Shown: positions 53,475 through 62,031, counted from the first letter of the stretch. The stretch: DNA of 64,000 nt from Streptomyces formicae (GCF_002556545.1 NZ_CP022685.1:4628001-4692000), one strand, 5' to 3'. The notes: generated by a model from the sequence alone, not told the origin. A program made the numbers and translations.

Positions 53475-54634
53475 CGACGCCCCCTCCGCATGCCGAGCCG
53501 CATCGTCGCGACGATCTCGCGCTGCACCTCGCTCACCCCGCCCCCGAACGTGTTGATCTGCGCGGCCCTGTTCATCCGCTCGAGATCGCCACCCCCGAGA
53601 TCACCCGGCGAACCGGCCCGCACCAGCCCCGGCTCACCCGCGATCTCCTGACATATTCGATACACCTCGACCGCCGATTCGGTTCCCACGAACTTCACGC
53701 CGCTCGCATCGCCCGGCGCCAGCCGCCCGGCCCCCACATCGCCCACCAAACGCCAGTTGAGCAGGCGCGTTGCCGCGAGCAGGGCATGTGCCTCCGCCAG
53801 CCTCGAGCGGACCCACGGGGCGTCAATCCGACGCTCGCCCGTCACCGGATCGGGTGTACGGGCCGAGGCCAGCGCGGCCGCGTAGAAGTCCTCGGCCTGC
53901 ATGCCGATCGCGGCGAGCGCGACCCGCTCGTGGTTGAGCTGGTTGGTGATGAGGCCCCAGCCGCCGTTCTCCTCGCCGACGAGGTTTCCCGCGGGGACCC
54001 GGATCCCGTCGTAGTACGTCGCCGTCGTGGTCAGCCCGCCGACGGTCTCGATCGGCGTCCAGGAGAAGCCGGGGGCGCCGGTGGGGACGAGGATGATCGA
54101 GATGCCCCGGTGCTTGGGGGCCTCGGGGTCGGTGCGGCAGGCCAGCCAGATCCAGTCGGCGTTCTGCGCGTTGGAGGTGAAGATCTTCTGGCCGTCGATC
54201 AGCCAGTCGTCGCCGTCGCGGACCGCCCGGGTCCGCAGCGAGGCCAGGTCCGTGCCCGCCGACGGCTCGCTGTAGCCGATCGCGAAGACGGTGTCACCGC
54301 TGAGGATGCTCGGCAGGAAGGCGGCCTTCTGCTCCTCGGTGCCGTACTTCATGAGGGTGGGCCCGACGGTGTTCAGGGTGACCATCGACACGGGCGCGCC
54401 CGCGCGATACGCCTCGTCGAAGAAGACGAACTGCTCGTCCGCGCCGCGCCCTTGGCCGCCGTACTCGACGGGCCAGCCGATCCCGAGCATGCCGTCGGCG
54501 CCGATCCTGCGCAGCAGCCTGCGCTGTCCCGTCACGTCGGCGCTGTCGGGCGGGCCCGCGGGCATCACGTCCCGGAAGTAGGCGCGCAGTTCGGCGCGCA
54601 GGCGCTGTTGGCTTTCGGTGGGGGCGAGGTGCAC
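53471..54634 (-). CDS. acyl-CoA dehydrogenase, FadE29/ChsE2-like subunit
   Basis: A 387-residue acyl-CoA dehydrogenase. The FAD contact Y-S-E-P-S-A-G-T-D-L-A-S-L and the substrate-loop F-T-S-N-A-Q motif are intact near residues 120-165, and the C-terminal I-N-T-F-G-G-G is present. Length and order match ChsE2 (FadE29), the FAD-binding partner of ChsE1. It is the first gene of the operon. A 21-bp palindromic operator lies 33 bp upstream of its GTG. Confidence 0.9.
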   Translation of the reverse strand: MHLAPTESQQRLRAELRAYFRDVMPAGPPDSADVTGQRRLLRRIGADGMLGIGWPVEYGGQGRGADEQFVFFDEAYRAGAPVSMVTLNTVGPTLMKYGTEEQKAAFLPSILSGDTVFAIGYSEPSAGTDLASLRTRAVRDGDDWLIDGQKIFTSNAQNADWIWLACRTDPEAPKHRGISIILVPTGAPGFSWTPIETVGGLTTTATYYDGIRVPAGNLVGEENGGWGLITNQLNHERVALAAIGMQAEDFYAAALASARTPDPVTGERRIDAPWVRSRLAEAHALLAATRLLNWRLVGDVGAGRLAPGDASGVKFVGTESAVEVYRICQEIAGEPGLVRAGSPGDLGGGDLERMNRAAQINTFGGGVSEVQREIVATMRLGMRRGRR

Positions 54635-54666
54635 GGGGCGGCCTCTCCGTCTCGTACCGACAAGTT

Positions 54667-54687
54667 TTTCTGACTGTCCGTCAGAAA
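54667..54687. promoter_or_regulatory. operator of the igr-like operon
   Basis: TTTCTGAC-TGTCC-GTCAGAAA is a perfect 8-bp inverted repeat with a 5-base spacer, 33 bp upstream of the first operon gene. The half-sites and spacing are those of the palindrome at 24417. No TetR gene is adjacent. Confidence 0.75.
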
Positions 54688-54835
54688 CCGTACCGGTGTC
54701 AAGAGATCACCCCATGCCCGAGGCTCGCACGCGCAAAGGCCTGCGCGGCGGCACCGAAGTACCGCCGCGCAGGCCGTCACACCCCACAGAGTCAGCCCCG
54801 GGGAGCCGTCCCAAGCTCCCGGAGGCCCCGTCGGC

Positions 54836-55147
54836 TCACCAGAGCTCGGTGAAGTTCACCGCGATGTTCTCGTTCGACTGGTCGATCGCGGTGAAGCCGG
54901 AGCCGTTCACCTGAGCGTTGTTGTTCTGGTTCGAGGCGCCGTTGCCGACGGCCTGCTGCTGCGTGGTGTTCGAGTTGCCGTGGTTGTTGCCACCGACACC
55001 GCTGCCGTTGACCGTCGCCACACCCGCGTTCGATCCGTTGTCCGCGAAAGAGCCGTTGTCGGCCATCGCGACACCCGAGAAGAGCGCGGCGGCCAGGGGC
55101 AGGGCCGCGGCGGCGGCGATGACGCGGGCGGTACGGATGCTTGCCAT
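54836..55147 (-). CDS. NepA/rodlin-like secreted wall protein
   Basis: A 103-residue secreted protein. The signal peptide (M-A-S-I-R-T-A-R-V then an Ala-rich core) is cut near V-A-M-A-D at about residue 29. The mature part is short, Asn/Gly/Ser/Gln-rich and hydrophilic (N-G-S-N-A-G-V-A-T-V-N-G-S), ending N-F-T-E-L-W, which resembles S. coelicolor NepA, a rodlin-related wall protein of the aerial hyphal stem that depends on SigN. GGAGGAAT precedes the ATG at 55147. A GGGTAC hexamer (55192-55197) is a weak SigB-type -10 candidate. Confidence 0.7.
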   Translation of the reverse strand: MASIRTARVIAAAAALPLAAALFSGVAMADNGSFADNGSNAGVATVNGSGVGGNNHGNSNTTQQQAVGNGASNQNNNAQVNGSGFTAIDQSNENIAVNFTELW

Positions 55148-55538
55148 GTCAATTCCTCCAGAACAGGTGGTACGCACCGGCTGAGCCGGAAGTACCCGGA
55201 AGTACGGCTTTTCCCAAGGCAGTTGGCCGACCGCCTTGGAGTTCTGCTCGACGTCGCGACTCCAGAGTTGCCCACCGAATCCCCGGCGAACCAGCCCGGA
55301 AGGCCCAATTCCCCCTCAAGTGTGATGACATGTCGATAAACAATCTTCACGCCCCCAAAAGACCAGCTCAGCCCCTTTCTGCCCGGTCGAACCCGAAAGA
55401 ACCCTTGCGCCGCAAGAGGTGAAGCGTTCCGGCAGAACTTCGCGACGCCCCCGTCGACACCCCGCAGGACCGGGCCCACGGAAGCCGCCCCCGGCACGCC
55501 CCCTTCCCTTCTTCGAACACCTGTACGAAACTGAAGTC
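55148..55538. other. intergenic region between the NepA-like and prim-pol genes
   Basis: Both genes are transcribed away from it, so both promoters must lie here. The minus-strand side has the GGGTAC hexamer and a good ribosome site. The plus-strand side has an AT-rich patch near 55321-55345 and no ribosome site for the prim-pol gene. No further gene is supported. Confidence 0.55.
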
Positions 55539-56435
55539 ATGGCCACCATCGACCGCCATGCCACGGCCCTGGCGCTCGCCCACGCTCTGTCCGCCGCCGA
55601 GCGCGGTCTCGCGGTGATCCCGCTGTCCCGCGCCAAGCTCCCCGCCCTGCGCTCCCCCCACCACGAAGATCCGCCGCCCGCCCCCTGCCACGGCGCATGC
55701 GGCCGACCCGGCCACGGCGTGTACGACGCGTCGACCGACCCGCTGCGCATCCGCGAACTCTTCGGAGCGGCTCCCTGGGCCACCGGGTACGGCATCGCCT
55801 GCGGGCTGCCCCCGCACCATCTGATCGGCATCGACCTGGACACCAAGTCGGGCGCCGACGCCTCGGCCGCCCTGCGCGAACTGGCGCTGCGCCACCTCTT
55901 CACGATCCCCGAGACCGTCGTCGTGACCACGCCGAGCGGCGGCCGCCACATCTGGCTGGCGGGCCCGCCCGACGCCGTGATCCCCAACTCGGCTGGCCGC
56001 CTCGCCCCCGGCATCGACATCCGTGGCGCGGGCGGCTATCTCGTCGGCCCCGGCTCACGCACCGAGCACGGCGTCTACGGCACCGTGCCCGGCACGGCCC
56101 ACCTCCCGCCCGCCCCCTGCCCACCCGCCCTGCTGCGCCTGCTCACGCCCCCGCCACGCGCCCGACACGCCGCGCCCGCCCCGACCGACAGGCCGCCCGC
56201 TCCCCAGGGCCAGGGCCTGGTCCAGTTCGTCCTCGCGGCGCACGAGGGCCAGCGCAACACCCGCCTGTTCTGGGCCGCCTGCCGCGCCTACGAGAACGGC
56301 ATCGGCGAGACGCTGGCCCCCCAGCTCGTCGACGCCGCGCTCCACGTCGGTCTCACCGACCGCGAGGCCCACTCGACGATCGCCTCCGCGGCGCGGCTCA
56401 CCGGGCACGCGAGGGGCGGCCACGACCTGGCGTGA
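55539..56435 (+). CDS. stand-alone bifunctional DNA primase/polymerase
   Basis: A 298-residue protein with the prim-pol (AEP) fold of archaeo-eukaryotic primases. The paired acidic motif is I-G-I-D-L-D-T-K near residue 92, and T-P-S-G-G-R-H-I-W-L follows with the motif-2 histidine. Such domains are often linked to replication proteins of plasmids or phages; here no helicase follows. Residues 210-298 are a C-terminal helical part. Start at ATG 55539; the longer frame upstream is not supported. The stop codon starts a 39-bp tandem repeat. Confidence 0.85.
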   Translation: MATIDRHATALALAHALSAAERGLAVIPLSRAKLPALRSPHHEDPPPAPCHGACGRPGHGVYDASTDPLRIRELFGAAPWATGYGIACGLPPHHLIGIDLDTKSGADASAALRELALRHLFTIPETVVVTTPSGGRHIWLAGPPDAVIPNSAGRLAPGIDIRGAGGYLVGPGSRTEHGVYGTVPGTAHLPPAPCPPALLRLLTPPPRARHAAPAPTDRPPAPQGQGLVQFVLAAHEGQRNTRLFWAACRAYENGIGETLAPQLVDAALHVGLTDREAHSTIASAARLTGHARGGHDLA

Positions 56436-56528
56436 GCCTCCGGAGCGAGTCTGTGGGGCAAGCCCTTGGAGTGAGCCTCCGGAGCGAGCCTGTGGGGCAA
56501 GCCCCTGGGGTGAGCCTCCGGAGCGAGC
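56432..56528. repeat. 39-bp tandem repeat starting at the prim-pol stop
   Basis: Units beginning GTGAGCCTCCGGAGCGAG start at 56432, 56471 and 56510, spacing 39 and 39 bp, the third incomplete. The first contains the TGA stop at 56433-56435. Thirty-nine bases equals 13 codons, so the repeat stays open in another frame. Confidence 0.88.
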
Positions 56529-56560
56529 CCCTGAAGTAAGTCCGGACATGCGGAACGTCC

Positions 56561-56596
56561 GTCCGGTTCAGGACTTTTGGATGTCCGTTTCAGGAC
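56561..56596. promoter_or_regulatory. two GTCC-N6-GGAC sites upstream of the peptide transporter
   Basis: GTCCGGTTCAGGAC (56561-56574) and GTCCGTTTCAGGAC (56583-56596) are near-identical inverted repeats 22 bp apart, two helical turns, about 70-107 bp upstream of the transporter ATG. Confidence 0.65.
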
Positions 56597-56667
56597 CTTT
56601 GCCGCGCAAGTGGGCGACTTTACGCCGTTCCAATTGCTTGGACTGCCCGGCACCAAAGGACCTGATC

Positions 56668-58182
56668 ATGACCGCATCCCTGACGAAGAACGACGGGGCA
56701 CCCCCGTCACCGAACGCCCCGGCCCCCGGCGGCGCCACGTTCTTCGGACACCCTCGCGGCCTGGCCACGCTCTTCATGACGGAGATGTGGGAGCGGTTCA
56801 GCTTCGTCGGGATGCGGGCCCTGCTGGTGCTCTACCTGGTGGCCCCCGAGTCCAAGGGCGGGCTCGGCTTCGACGCCGCCACCGGTGCCGCGATCTTCTC
56901 CGTCTACAACGCCATGGTCTATCTCCTCGCGCTGCCCGGCGGCTGGGTCGCCGACCGTGTCTGGGGCGCTCGCAAGGCCGTGGCGTTCGGCGGCTGCTCG
57001 ATGGTGGTCGGGCACTTCCTGCTGGCGCTTCCCGACAAGGCGACGTTCTTCGGCGGCCTCGTCCTCATCGCCCTCGGCGCCGGAATCATGAAGTCCAACA
57101 TCTCCACGATGGTCGGCCAGCTCTACCCGGACCGCGCCGATCCGCGCAGGGACAGCGGCTTCACGATCTTCTACATGGGGATCAACCTGGGCGGTTTCAT
57201 CGCCCCGCTGATCATCGGAACGGTCGGCCAGTCCGTCGACTGGCACCTGGGCTTCGCGCTCGCGGGCGTGGGCATGAGCCTCGGTCTGGCGCAGTACCTG
57301 CTCGGCAGCCGCCACCTGGCGGCGGCCAGCTCGGTCGTCAACGCCCCGCTGACGGCGGACGAGCGCTCGCGCCTCGTCAAGCACGGCCTGCTGTGGCTCG
57401 TACTCGCGGCCGCCTTCTACGCCGTCGTCGGCCTGACCGGCTCGCTGAGCGTGGGCTGGGTGCTGTGGCCGCTGACCCTCGCGGGGCTCGCGCTGCCGGT
57501 CGCCTGCTTCGCGCGGATCAAGCGCGACAAGGACCTCACCGCAGACGAGCAGTCCAAGATGACGGGCTTCATCTGGATCTTCGTCGCGGCCGCCGCCTTC
57601 TTCATGATCTACGACCAGGCGGGCTCGGTCCTCAACCTGTTCGCCCACGACAACACCGAGAACGCCGTCCTCGGCTGGACCTTCCCGACGAGCTGGTTCC
57701 AGTCCATGAACCCGGTGTTCGTGATGGCTCTGGCGCCGGTGGCCGCGATGCTCTGGCAGTGGCTCGGCAGCCGCAACCCGAGCGTGCCGGTGAAGTTCGC
57801 GATGGCGCTGGTCGCGGTCGGCGCCTCGTTCTTCGTCATGGTGGCGGCGCAGGCGGCCGCGGCCGGTGGCGAGCGGGTCACCCCGATGTGGCTGGCCACG
57901 GTCTACCTGATCCACGCGGTCGCCGAACTGTGCCTGTCTCCCGTCGGGCTCTCGGCGACGACGAAACTGGCACCGCGCAAGTACGCGAGCCAGATGATGG
58001 GCGTGTGGTGCCTGGCGGTGACCGCGGGCGACTGCGTGGCCGCGATCATCCAGCAGCTGATGGGCGACGCGACGGGCGGCGGCACGTACTTCGCCCTCCA
58101 GGCCACACTCGCGGTGCTCGCGGGCGTCGGCATCTTCGCCTTCCGGAAGCCGATCGTGGCGCTGATGGGCGATGTGAAGTAG
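56668..58182 (+). CDS. POT-family peptide:H+ symporter
   Basis: A 504-residue proton-coupled oligopeptide transporter of the major facilitator fold with 12-14 helices. The PTR signatures are M-W-E-R-F-S-F-V-G-M-R (the E-x-x-E/R-F helix one motif) and F-T-I-F-Y-M-G-I-N-L-G-G near residue 165. Imports di- and tripeptides. ATG 56668 follows AAAGGA at seven bases. Two phased palindromes precede it. The C-terminal helices end in R-K-P-I-V-A-L-M-G. Confidence 0.92.
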   Translation: MTASLTKNDGAPPSPNAPAPGGATFFGHPRGLATLFMTEMWERFSFVGMRALLVLYLVAPESKGGLGFDAATGAAIFSVYNAMVYLLALPGGWVADRVWGARKAVAFGGCSMVVGHFLLALPDKATFFGGLVLIALGAGIMKSNISTMVGQLYPDRADPRRDSGFTIFYMGINLGGFIAPLIIGTVGQSVDWHLGFALAGVGMSLGLAQYLLGSRHLAAASSVVNAPLTADERSRLVKHGLLWLVLAAAFYAVVGLTGSLSVGWVLWPLTLAGLALPVACFARIKRDKDLTADEQSKMTGFIWIFVAAAAFFMIYDQAGSVLNLFAHDNTENAVLGWTFPTSWFQSMNPVFVMALAPVAAMLWQWLGSRNPSVPVKFAMALVAVGASFFVMVAAQAAAAGGERVTPMWLATVYLIHAVAELCLSPVGLSATTKLAPRKYASQMMGVWCLAVTAGDCVAAIIQQLMGDATGGGTYFALQATLAVLAGVGIFAFRKPIVALMGDVK

Positions 58183-58205
58183 CGCCGCGGGGCCGCCGCC
58201 GGACC

Positions 58206-58451
58206 CTAATCGAGCGGCGGCAGAGTGCCCTGGGGCCCGGTGACGCCGTAGCCATGGCTGCGGACGAGGTGGACGACCTTGTCGAGCTGCGCCTCACTGA
58301 GACGGATCGGAGCGGAAGCGACCCGCTCGGCGTGCCCGAGGGCCGACACGGCGCTCGGGACGGCCCCTTGGCCCGCCCCCACGACGTTGAGGTTGTCGAG
58401 GGCCGTGACCAGCGCCTTGTTCGTGGCTTCGGAAAGAGGGTTGAGGGACAC
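58206..58451 (-). CDS. 81-residue protein, unknown
   Basis: An 81-residue frame starting V-S-L-N-P-L-S-E-A-T-N-K and containing an amphipathic helix (L-V-T-A-L-D-N-L-N-V-V-G-A-G) then V-I-R-L-S-E-A-Q-L-D-K-V. AAGGAG lies five bases before the GTG at 58451. It converges on the peptide transporter with a 23-bp gap. No family is recognised. Confidence 0.65.
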   Translation of the reverse strand: MSLNPLSEATNKALVTALDNLNVVGAGQGAVPSAVSALGHAERVASAPIRLSEAQLDKVVHLVRSHGYGVTGPQGTLPPLD

Positions 58452-59047
58452 GGACGCTCCTTGGGCAGGTGCCGGTCGCGGAACGACCGGGCAGCGGTGT
58501 GCGGGGTCGCGGTGGCACCGCGGCGTGGACCAGGAGGGCCACCGTTCAACCGACCCCATCACACGACTCGATCATGGTCGAGATCGGGAACCGGCCATCT
58601 GATCGAGCTGGCTTCACGACCGCCCCTGCGGCGCTGGAGCCGCATGTTCCCCTGATCGTCGGTCCGCGCCACGGTCACCCTTCCTGCCGCACGGGCTCCG
58701 CCGTCCCCGGCCCTCGTTATCCGATGTACGAAGAGCCACGAGATGTCATACCGTGGTCAGGCTTCCGCGCCGGAGGTCTCGGTGGCGGCCCGCGTTCCCG
58801 TTCCTGCGCTGTCGATCTTGAGGTGACGTCCTATCAACCAGGCCATGTAGTCGTCCGCGTTCCCCGCGTGCTGTCGTGTCGCACGTTTCCGGGGGCGGAC
58901 GTCGCGCTGGCCTGAGTTGCGTCACCCCCGTTTTTCTCTGTCTTCTCCCGGGTGCAGCTCTGCCGTCTGCCCCGGGCTCCGTGTTTTCCGGCACCGGTGC
59001 GGCTGTCGGCAGGGTTCCCCGATTCCCTTGGATCAGGAGTTCCCGTC
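58452..59047. other. long intergenic region before the DHA2 exporter
   Basis: About 600 bp with no gene that I can support; minus-strand frames here are Arg/Gly-rich and unconvincing. The promoters of the divergent 81-residue gene and of the exporter must lie within it. A short T-rich patch occurs near 58930-58940. Possible gene remnant, but no recognisable domain. Confidence 0.5.
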
Positions 59048-60580
59048 GTGTCTTCCTCCGCGCTCGGCAACGAGTCGCAGCACACCGACCAGCGTCCGGA
59101 CCGCCCCGCACCCCACCACCCGTCCCCGAGAACGGCCTTGGCGGCCCGGATCGCCCTCTTGGTGCTGCTGGTCGCCGAGCTGATGGACATCCTCGACCAG
59201 TCGGTCGTCCTGACCGCCCTGCCCGCGATCCAGGAGTCGACCGGCGCGGGACCGGCCGCGGTGCAGTGGCTGACCACCGGCTACACACTGCCCGTCGCCG
59301 TCGGCCTGATCACCGGCGGGCGCCTCGGCGACCTCCACGGCCGCCGCAGGATCCTCCTCGTCGGCACCGTCGTGTTCACCGCGGCCTCGCTGCTGTGCGG
59401 CCTCGCCACCGGACCCGGCGTACTGATCGGCGCCCGCGTGCTCCAGGGCGTGGGAGTGGCCCTGATGATCCCGCAGGTCCTGGCCACCCTCCACGTCACC
59501 TTCGCGGGGCAGAACCGCAGCAAGGCGTTCGGGCTCTACGGAGCGGTCCTTTCGCTCGCCAACGTGCTGGGCCCGGTGATGGGCGGTCTGCTCACCGAGG
59601 CAGATCTGTTCGGGCTGTCCTGGCGGCCGATCTTCCTGGTGAACGTGCCGGTCGGCCTCGCCGTGCTCCTCCTGGGACGCAGGTTCGTCCCCGAATCGAC
59701 CGTCCGGAAGGCCGACCGGCTCGACCTGACCGGCGTACTGCTGTCCGCGCTGGCCGTCGTCCTGATCCTCTTCCCGCTCACCGAGGGACATCTCCACCAC
59801 TGGCCGCTGTGGTGCTTCGCCATGCTCGCCGCCGGTCTCGTCGCGCTGGGCGTCCTCCTGCGACACCAGCACCTCAAGCAGGGCAGGTCACCCCTCGTAC
59901 CCCTGCCCCTGTTCCGGAGCAGGCAGTTCTCCGGCGGCGTGGCCGCGCAGCTGATGCACGGCCTGCTCTGCGGGCTGTTCTTCATGACCTGGACCCTCTA
60001 CCTCCAGCGCGGACTGGGCATGAGCCCCTTCCACGCGGCCCTGGCCTTCGTGCTGCTCTCCTTCGGAGAGCTGGCAGGAGCGACGCTCGCCGCGAAGAGC
60101 GCCGGACGCTTCGCCCGCCGCCTCCCCCAGGCCGGGTCCCTCATCGCGCTCGCCGCGATGGCCGCCTACGGGCTCCAGGCCGACGCGGGGCGGGCGGACC
60201 TGACCCTGCTGGCGATGACCGCCCCGGTGGTACTGATCGGGTTCGGCCTCGGCATGGTCAGCGGCCCGCTCGCCGACATGTCGCTCGCCCGCGTCCCGCA
60301 CCAGGACGCCGGTTCCGCCTCGGGCCTGTTCAACACCGCCATGCACCTGGGCATCGCCCTCGGGACCGCGCTGACCGCCCTGGTCTTCTTCGCCACCACC
60401 GACGGCTCGCCCGACGCCGGACTCAACCGCGACGCGTTCATCGACGTGCTGTGGTGGGTCGGCGGCCTTCTCGCCCTGCTGTGGGCCCTGATGTTCGCCT
60501 GCCCGAGCGGGCGAACAGCGCGCCCGGTGACTGATCCACCCCGCCCCCACGCCCCCACGAAAAAGGGTGCCTCTCACTGA
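59048..60580 (+). CDS. DHA2-type MFS exporter
   Basis: A 510-residue 14-helix drug:H+ antiporter of the EmrB/QacA type. Helix one carries M-D-I-L-D-Q-S-V-V-L-T-A-L-P (motif D1), G-R-L-G-D-L-H-G-R-R-R is motif A near residues 95-105, and G-P-V-M-G-G is motif C. GGATCAGGAG precedes the GTG at 59048. The final stop codon lies in the loop of the terminator. Substrate unknown; no regulator gene adjoins. Confidence 0.9.
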   Translation: MSSSALGNESQHTDQRPDRPAPHHPSPRTALAARIALLVLLVAELMDILDQSVVLTALPAIQESTGAGPAAVQWLTTGYTLPVAVGLITGGRLGDLHGRRRILLVGTVVFTAASLLCGLATGPGVLIGARVLQGVGVALMIPQVLATLHVTFAGQNRSKAFGLYGAVLSLANVLGPVMGGLLTEADLFGLSWRPIFLVNVPVGLAVLLLGRRFVPESTVRKADRLDLTGVLLSALAVVLILFPLTEGHLHHWPLWCFAMLAAGLVALGVLLRHQHLKQGRSPLVPLPLFRSRQFSGGVAAQLMHGLLCGLFFMTWTLYLQRGLGMSPFHAALAFVLLSFGELAGATLAAKSAGRFARRLPQAGSLIALAAMAAYGLQADAGRADLTLLAMTAPVVLIGFGLGMVSGPLADMSLARVPHQDAGSASGLFNTAMHLGIALGTALTALVFFATTDGSPDAGLNRDAFIDVLWWVGGLLALLWALMFACPSGRTARPVTDPPRPHAPTKKGASH

Positions 60581-60591
60581 GAGACACCCTT
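60563..60591. terminator. bidirectional terminator spanning the exporter stop codon
   Basis: A 13-base stem with one mismatch (60563-60575 with 60579-60591) and an ACT loop contains the exporter stop codon. AAAA precedes and TT follows it, so it can serve both the exporter and the minus-strand tRNA. Confidence 0.75.
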
Positions 60592-60619
60592 CTGACCAGC
60601 CAATAAGCCGAACTACCAG

Positions 60620-60712
60620 CGGTGGGTGTGGGATTTGAACCCACGGTGACTCGCGCCACGACGGTTTTCAAGACCGTGCGCCTCTTCGGCCGGGTAGGCA
60701 CTCTGACCTGCC
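60620..60712 (-). tRNA. tRNA-Ser(UGA)-like sequence with disrupted 5' acceptor arm; candidate attachment site
   Basis: The anticodon arm (loop CTTGAAA), long variable arm, T arm (GTGGG-TTCAAAT-CCCAC) and 3' acceptor strand ACCCACC with discriminator G are intact. The 5' acceptor should be GGTGGGT, but the best available strand, GGCAGGT ending at 60706, pairs at five of seven positions. Two extra bases lie before the D stem and U8 is missing. An intact 3' part with foreign 5' flank is what remains at the far junction of an element integrated in a tRNA gene. It may be read by tRNA predictors but is probably not functional. Confidence 0.5.
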
Positions 60713-60747
60713 GAAACGCTGCCTGCGGCTGGGGCCAGGAGCCTCGG

Positions 60748-60766
60748 TGGTCCACACCTGGTCCAC
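60748..60766. repeat. TGGTCCAC direct repeat next to the tRNA fragment
   Basis: TGGTCCAC occurs at 60748-60755 and 60759-60766, offset by 11 bp, one helical turn. Paired short direct repeats beside an attachment core are typical integrase arm sites. Confidence 0.5.
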
Positions 60767-60792
60767 TGGCTCCGGTTCGCACCCCGCCCTCA

Positions 60793-61263
60793 TCAGCCGA
60801 GATACGGCCGCTCGCGATGCTCCAGGAAGTGCCCGATCCTGAGCCGTTGGGTGTGGTGCATCGGCAGCTCCTCAAGCTCGTCCGCACGGACGAACCGGAG
60901 TTCGGTCGACTCGTCGGAGATCGCGAGCCGACCACCGACGATCCGGGCGGTGAAGCAGGCGTTGAACTGTCGCCGGACTTCGCCGTCCGTGTACGCGATG
61001 ATGTGCTTCGGGTCGGTGTACGTGCCGACCAACCCCGTGATCTCCACGTCCAGGCCGGTCTCTTCCTTGACCTCGCGGACCGCCGTGCCGGGCAAGGAAT
61101 CGGTGAGATCCATCCCGCCTCCTGGCAGCGCCCACAGATCGTTGTCCCGGCGGCGCTGGAGCAGGATGCGCCCCTGATCGTCGGTGACGACCGCTGAGGC
61201 CGCGACGACCATGCTGTTCGGCTTGGGTGCGTTCGGATCGTCGTAGTACTCGGTCCGTGCCAT
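60793..61263 (-). CDS. Nudix hydrolase
   Basis: A 156-residue Nudix pyrophosphohydrolase. The box reads G-G-G-M-D-L-T-D-S ... R-E-V-K-E-E-T-G-L near residues 52-76, with the catalytic R-E-x-x-E-E intact but the first conserved Glu replaced by Asp. Substrate unknown. The ATG at 61263 lies only 2 bp after the stop of the HTH gene, so the two are co-transcribed and probably coupled. GGAAGGGTG lies ahead of it. Confidence 0.9.
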   Translation of the reverse strand: MARTEYYDDPNAPKPNSMVVAASAVVTDDQGRILLQRRRDNDLWALPGGGMDLTDSLPGTAVREVKEETGLDVEITGLVGTYTDPKHIIAYTDGEVRRQFNACFTARIVGGRLAISDESTELRFVRADELEELPMHHTQRLRIGHFLEHRERPYLG

Positions 61264-61265
61264 GG

Positions 61266-62012
61266 TCACCCTTCCTGCTGTACTGGCTCTGCTGTCTCCC
61301 ATACCGCGTCGAAGCTCGCGGCGTAGGTGTCGAACATGCCGCCTTCCCCGTTGCGGCGGAGATGCCACACGGGGGCACCGTACGCGTTGACTCCCCAGAC
61401 ATGAGCGTTGACCAACAGCTGGTCGTCGGCGCGGTACAAGGAGTTGTAGAGCGTCGTTTGGTGCGTCCTTATCTCGATGCCCGGGACGCCGATCAAAGGG
61501 CGGTAGTGCATCAGGGCCAGTCGGCACCGGGATTCGATGCCGTGGCCGAACTGCTCCTCCTGGCCGCGCGCCTGGACGTTCGAGCTGTCGGCGTCACCTA
61601 CCGCGATACGAACGGCGCAGCCTTCGGCAGCTCGCTCGCGCAGTAGATCGTTGAGTCGGGGGTACGCCTCGTGCAGGAAGACGGCCGCGTAGACCAACAC
61701 GTCGATCTGCTTGCTGGCCTGCGTCATCATCTCCACGAACGTGGACACGGGGATGTCTGCGCGCTGCTCGTGGAGGGCAACGAGTTCCGGACTGATCGCT
61801 CGAGCGGGGCGGGCCTGCCGAAGTGCTGGCCAGAGTGCGTGCACGTCTTCTCCTAGTGCTTCAGCCGCCTGCAAGGCTGTGGCACGGCGCGGAGTACGGC
61901 CCAGATTCGCCCATCGCTCAACGGACTTGGGGTCGACCTCGACTTCCTTCGCGAGGGTGGCGTACGTCCAGCCTCCGGCCGCCATGACGGCACGTAGTCT
62001 CTCGTTCCGCAT
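61266..62012 (-). CDS. XRE-type regulator with PLD-like C-terminal domain
   Basis: A 248-residue protein. Residues 1-60 form an XRE helix-turn-helix (M-R-N-E-R-L-R-A-V-M, then T-Y-A-T-L-A-K-E-V-E-V-D-P-K-S-V-E-R-W). The rest resembles a phospholipase D-like or DUF5919-type module (I-D-V-L-V-Y-A-A-V-F-L, then R-I-A-V-G-D-A-D-S and T-L-Y-N-S-L-Y-R-A-D-D), but the H-x-K pair of active PLD enzymes is not seen, so it may sense rather than cut. GAGGG precedes the ATG at 62012. Forms a two-gene operon with the Nudix gene. Confidence 0.85.
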   Translation of the reverse strand: MRNERLRAVMAAGGWTYATLAKEVEVDPKSVERWANLGRTPRRATALQAAEALGEDVHALWPALRQARPARAISPELVALHEQRADIPVSTFVEMMTQASKQIDVLVYAAVFLHEAYPRLNDLLRERAAEGCAVRIAVGDADSSNVQARGQEEQFGHGIESRCRLALMHYRPLIGVPGIEIRTHQTTLYNSLYRADDQLLVNAHVWGVNAYGAPVWHLRRNGEGGMFDTYAASFDAVWETAEPVQQEG

Positions 62013-62031
62013 GAGTTTCCCTCTGACTCTC

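Noticed and set aside
53471..54634. Interpretation of the operon as ordinary fatty-acid beta-oxidation
   Set aside because: The MaoC-DUF35 fusion with an Ltp2-like thiolase and two unlike dehydrogenases is specific to the ChsE/ChsH/Ltp set, although the substrate is unproved.
58746..59288. Minus-strand frames between the 81-residue gene and the exporter
   Set aside because: Arg/Thr/Gly-rich translation without motif and overlapping the exporter 5' end; likely chance frames.
60620..60712. Calling this a normal functional tRNA-Ser(UGA)
   Set aside because: Acceptor arm has two mismatches, U8 is missing and two extra bases lie before the D stem; recorded as damaged.
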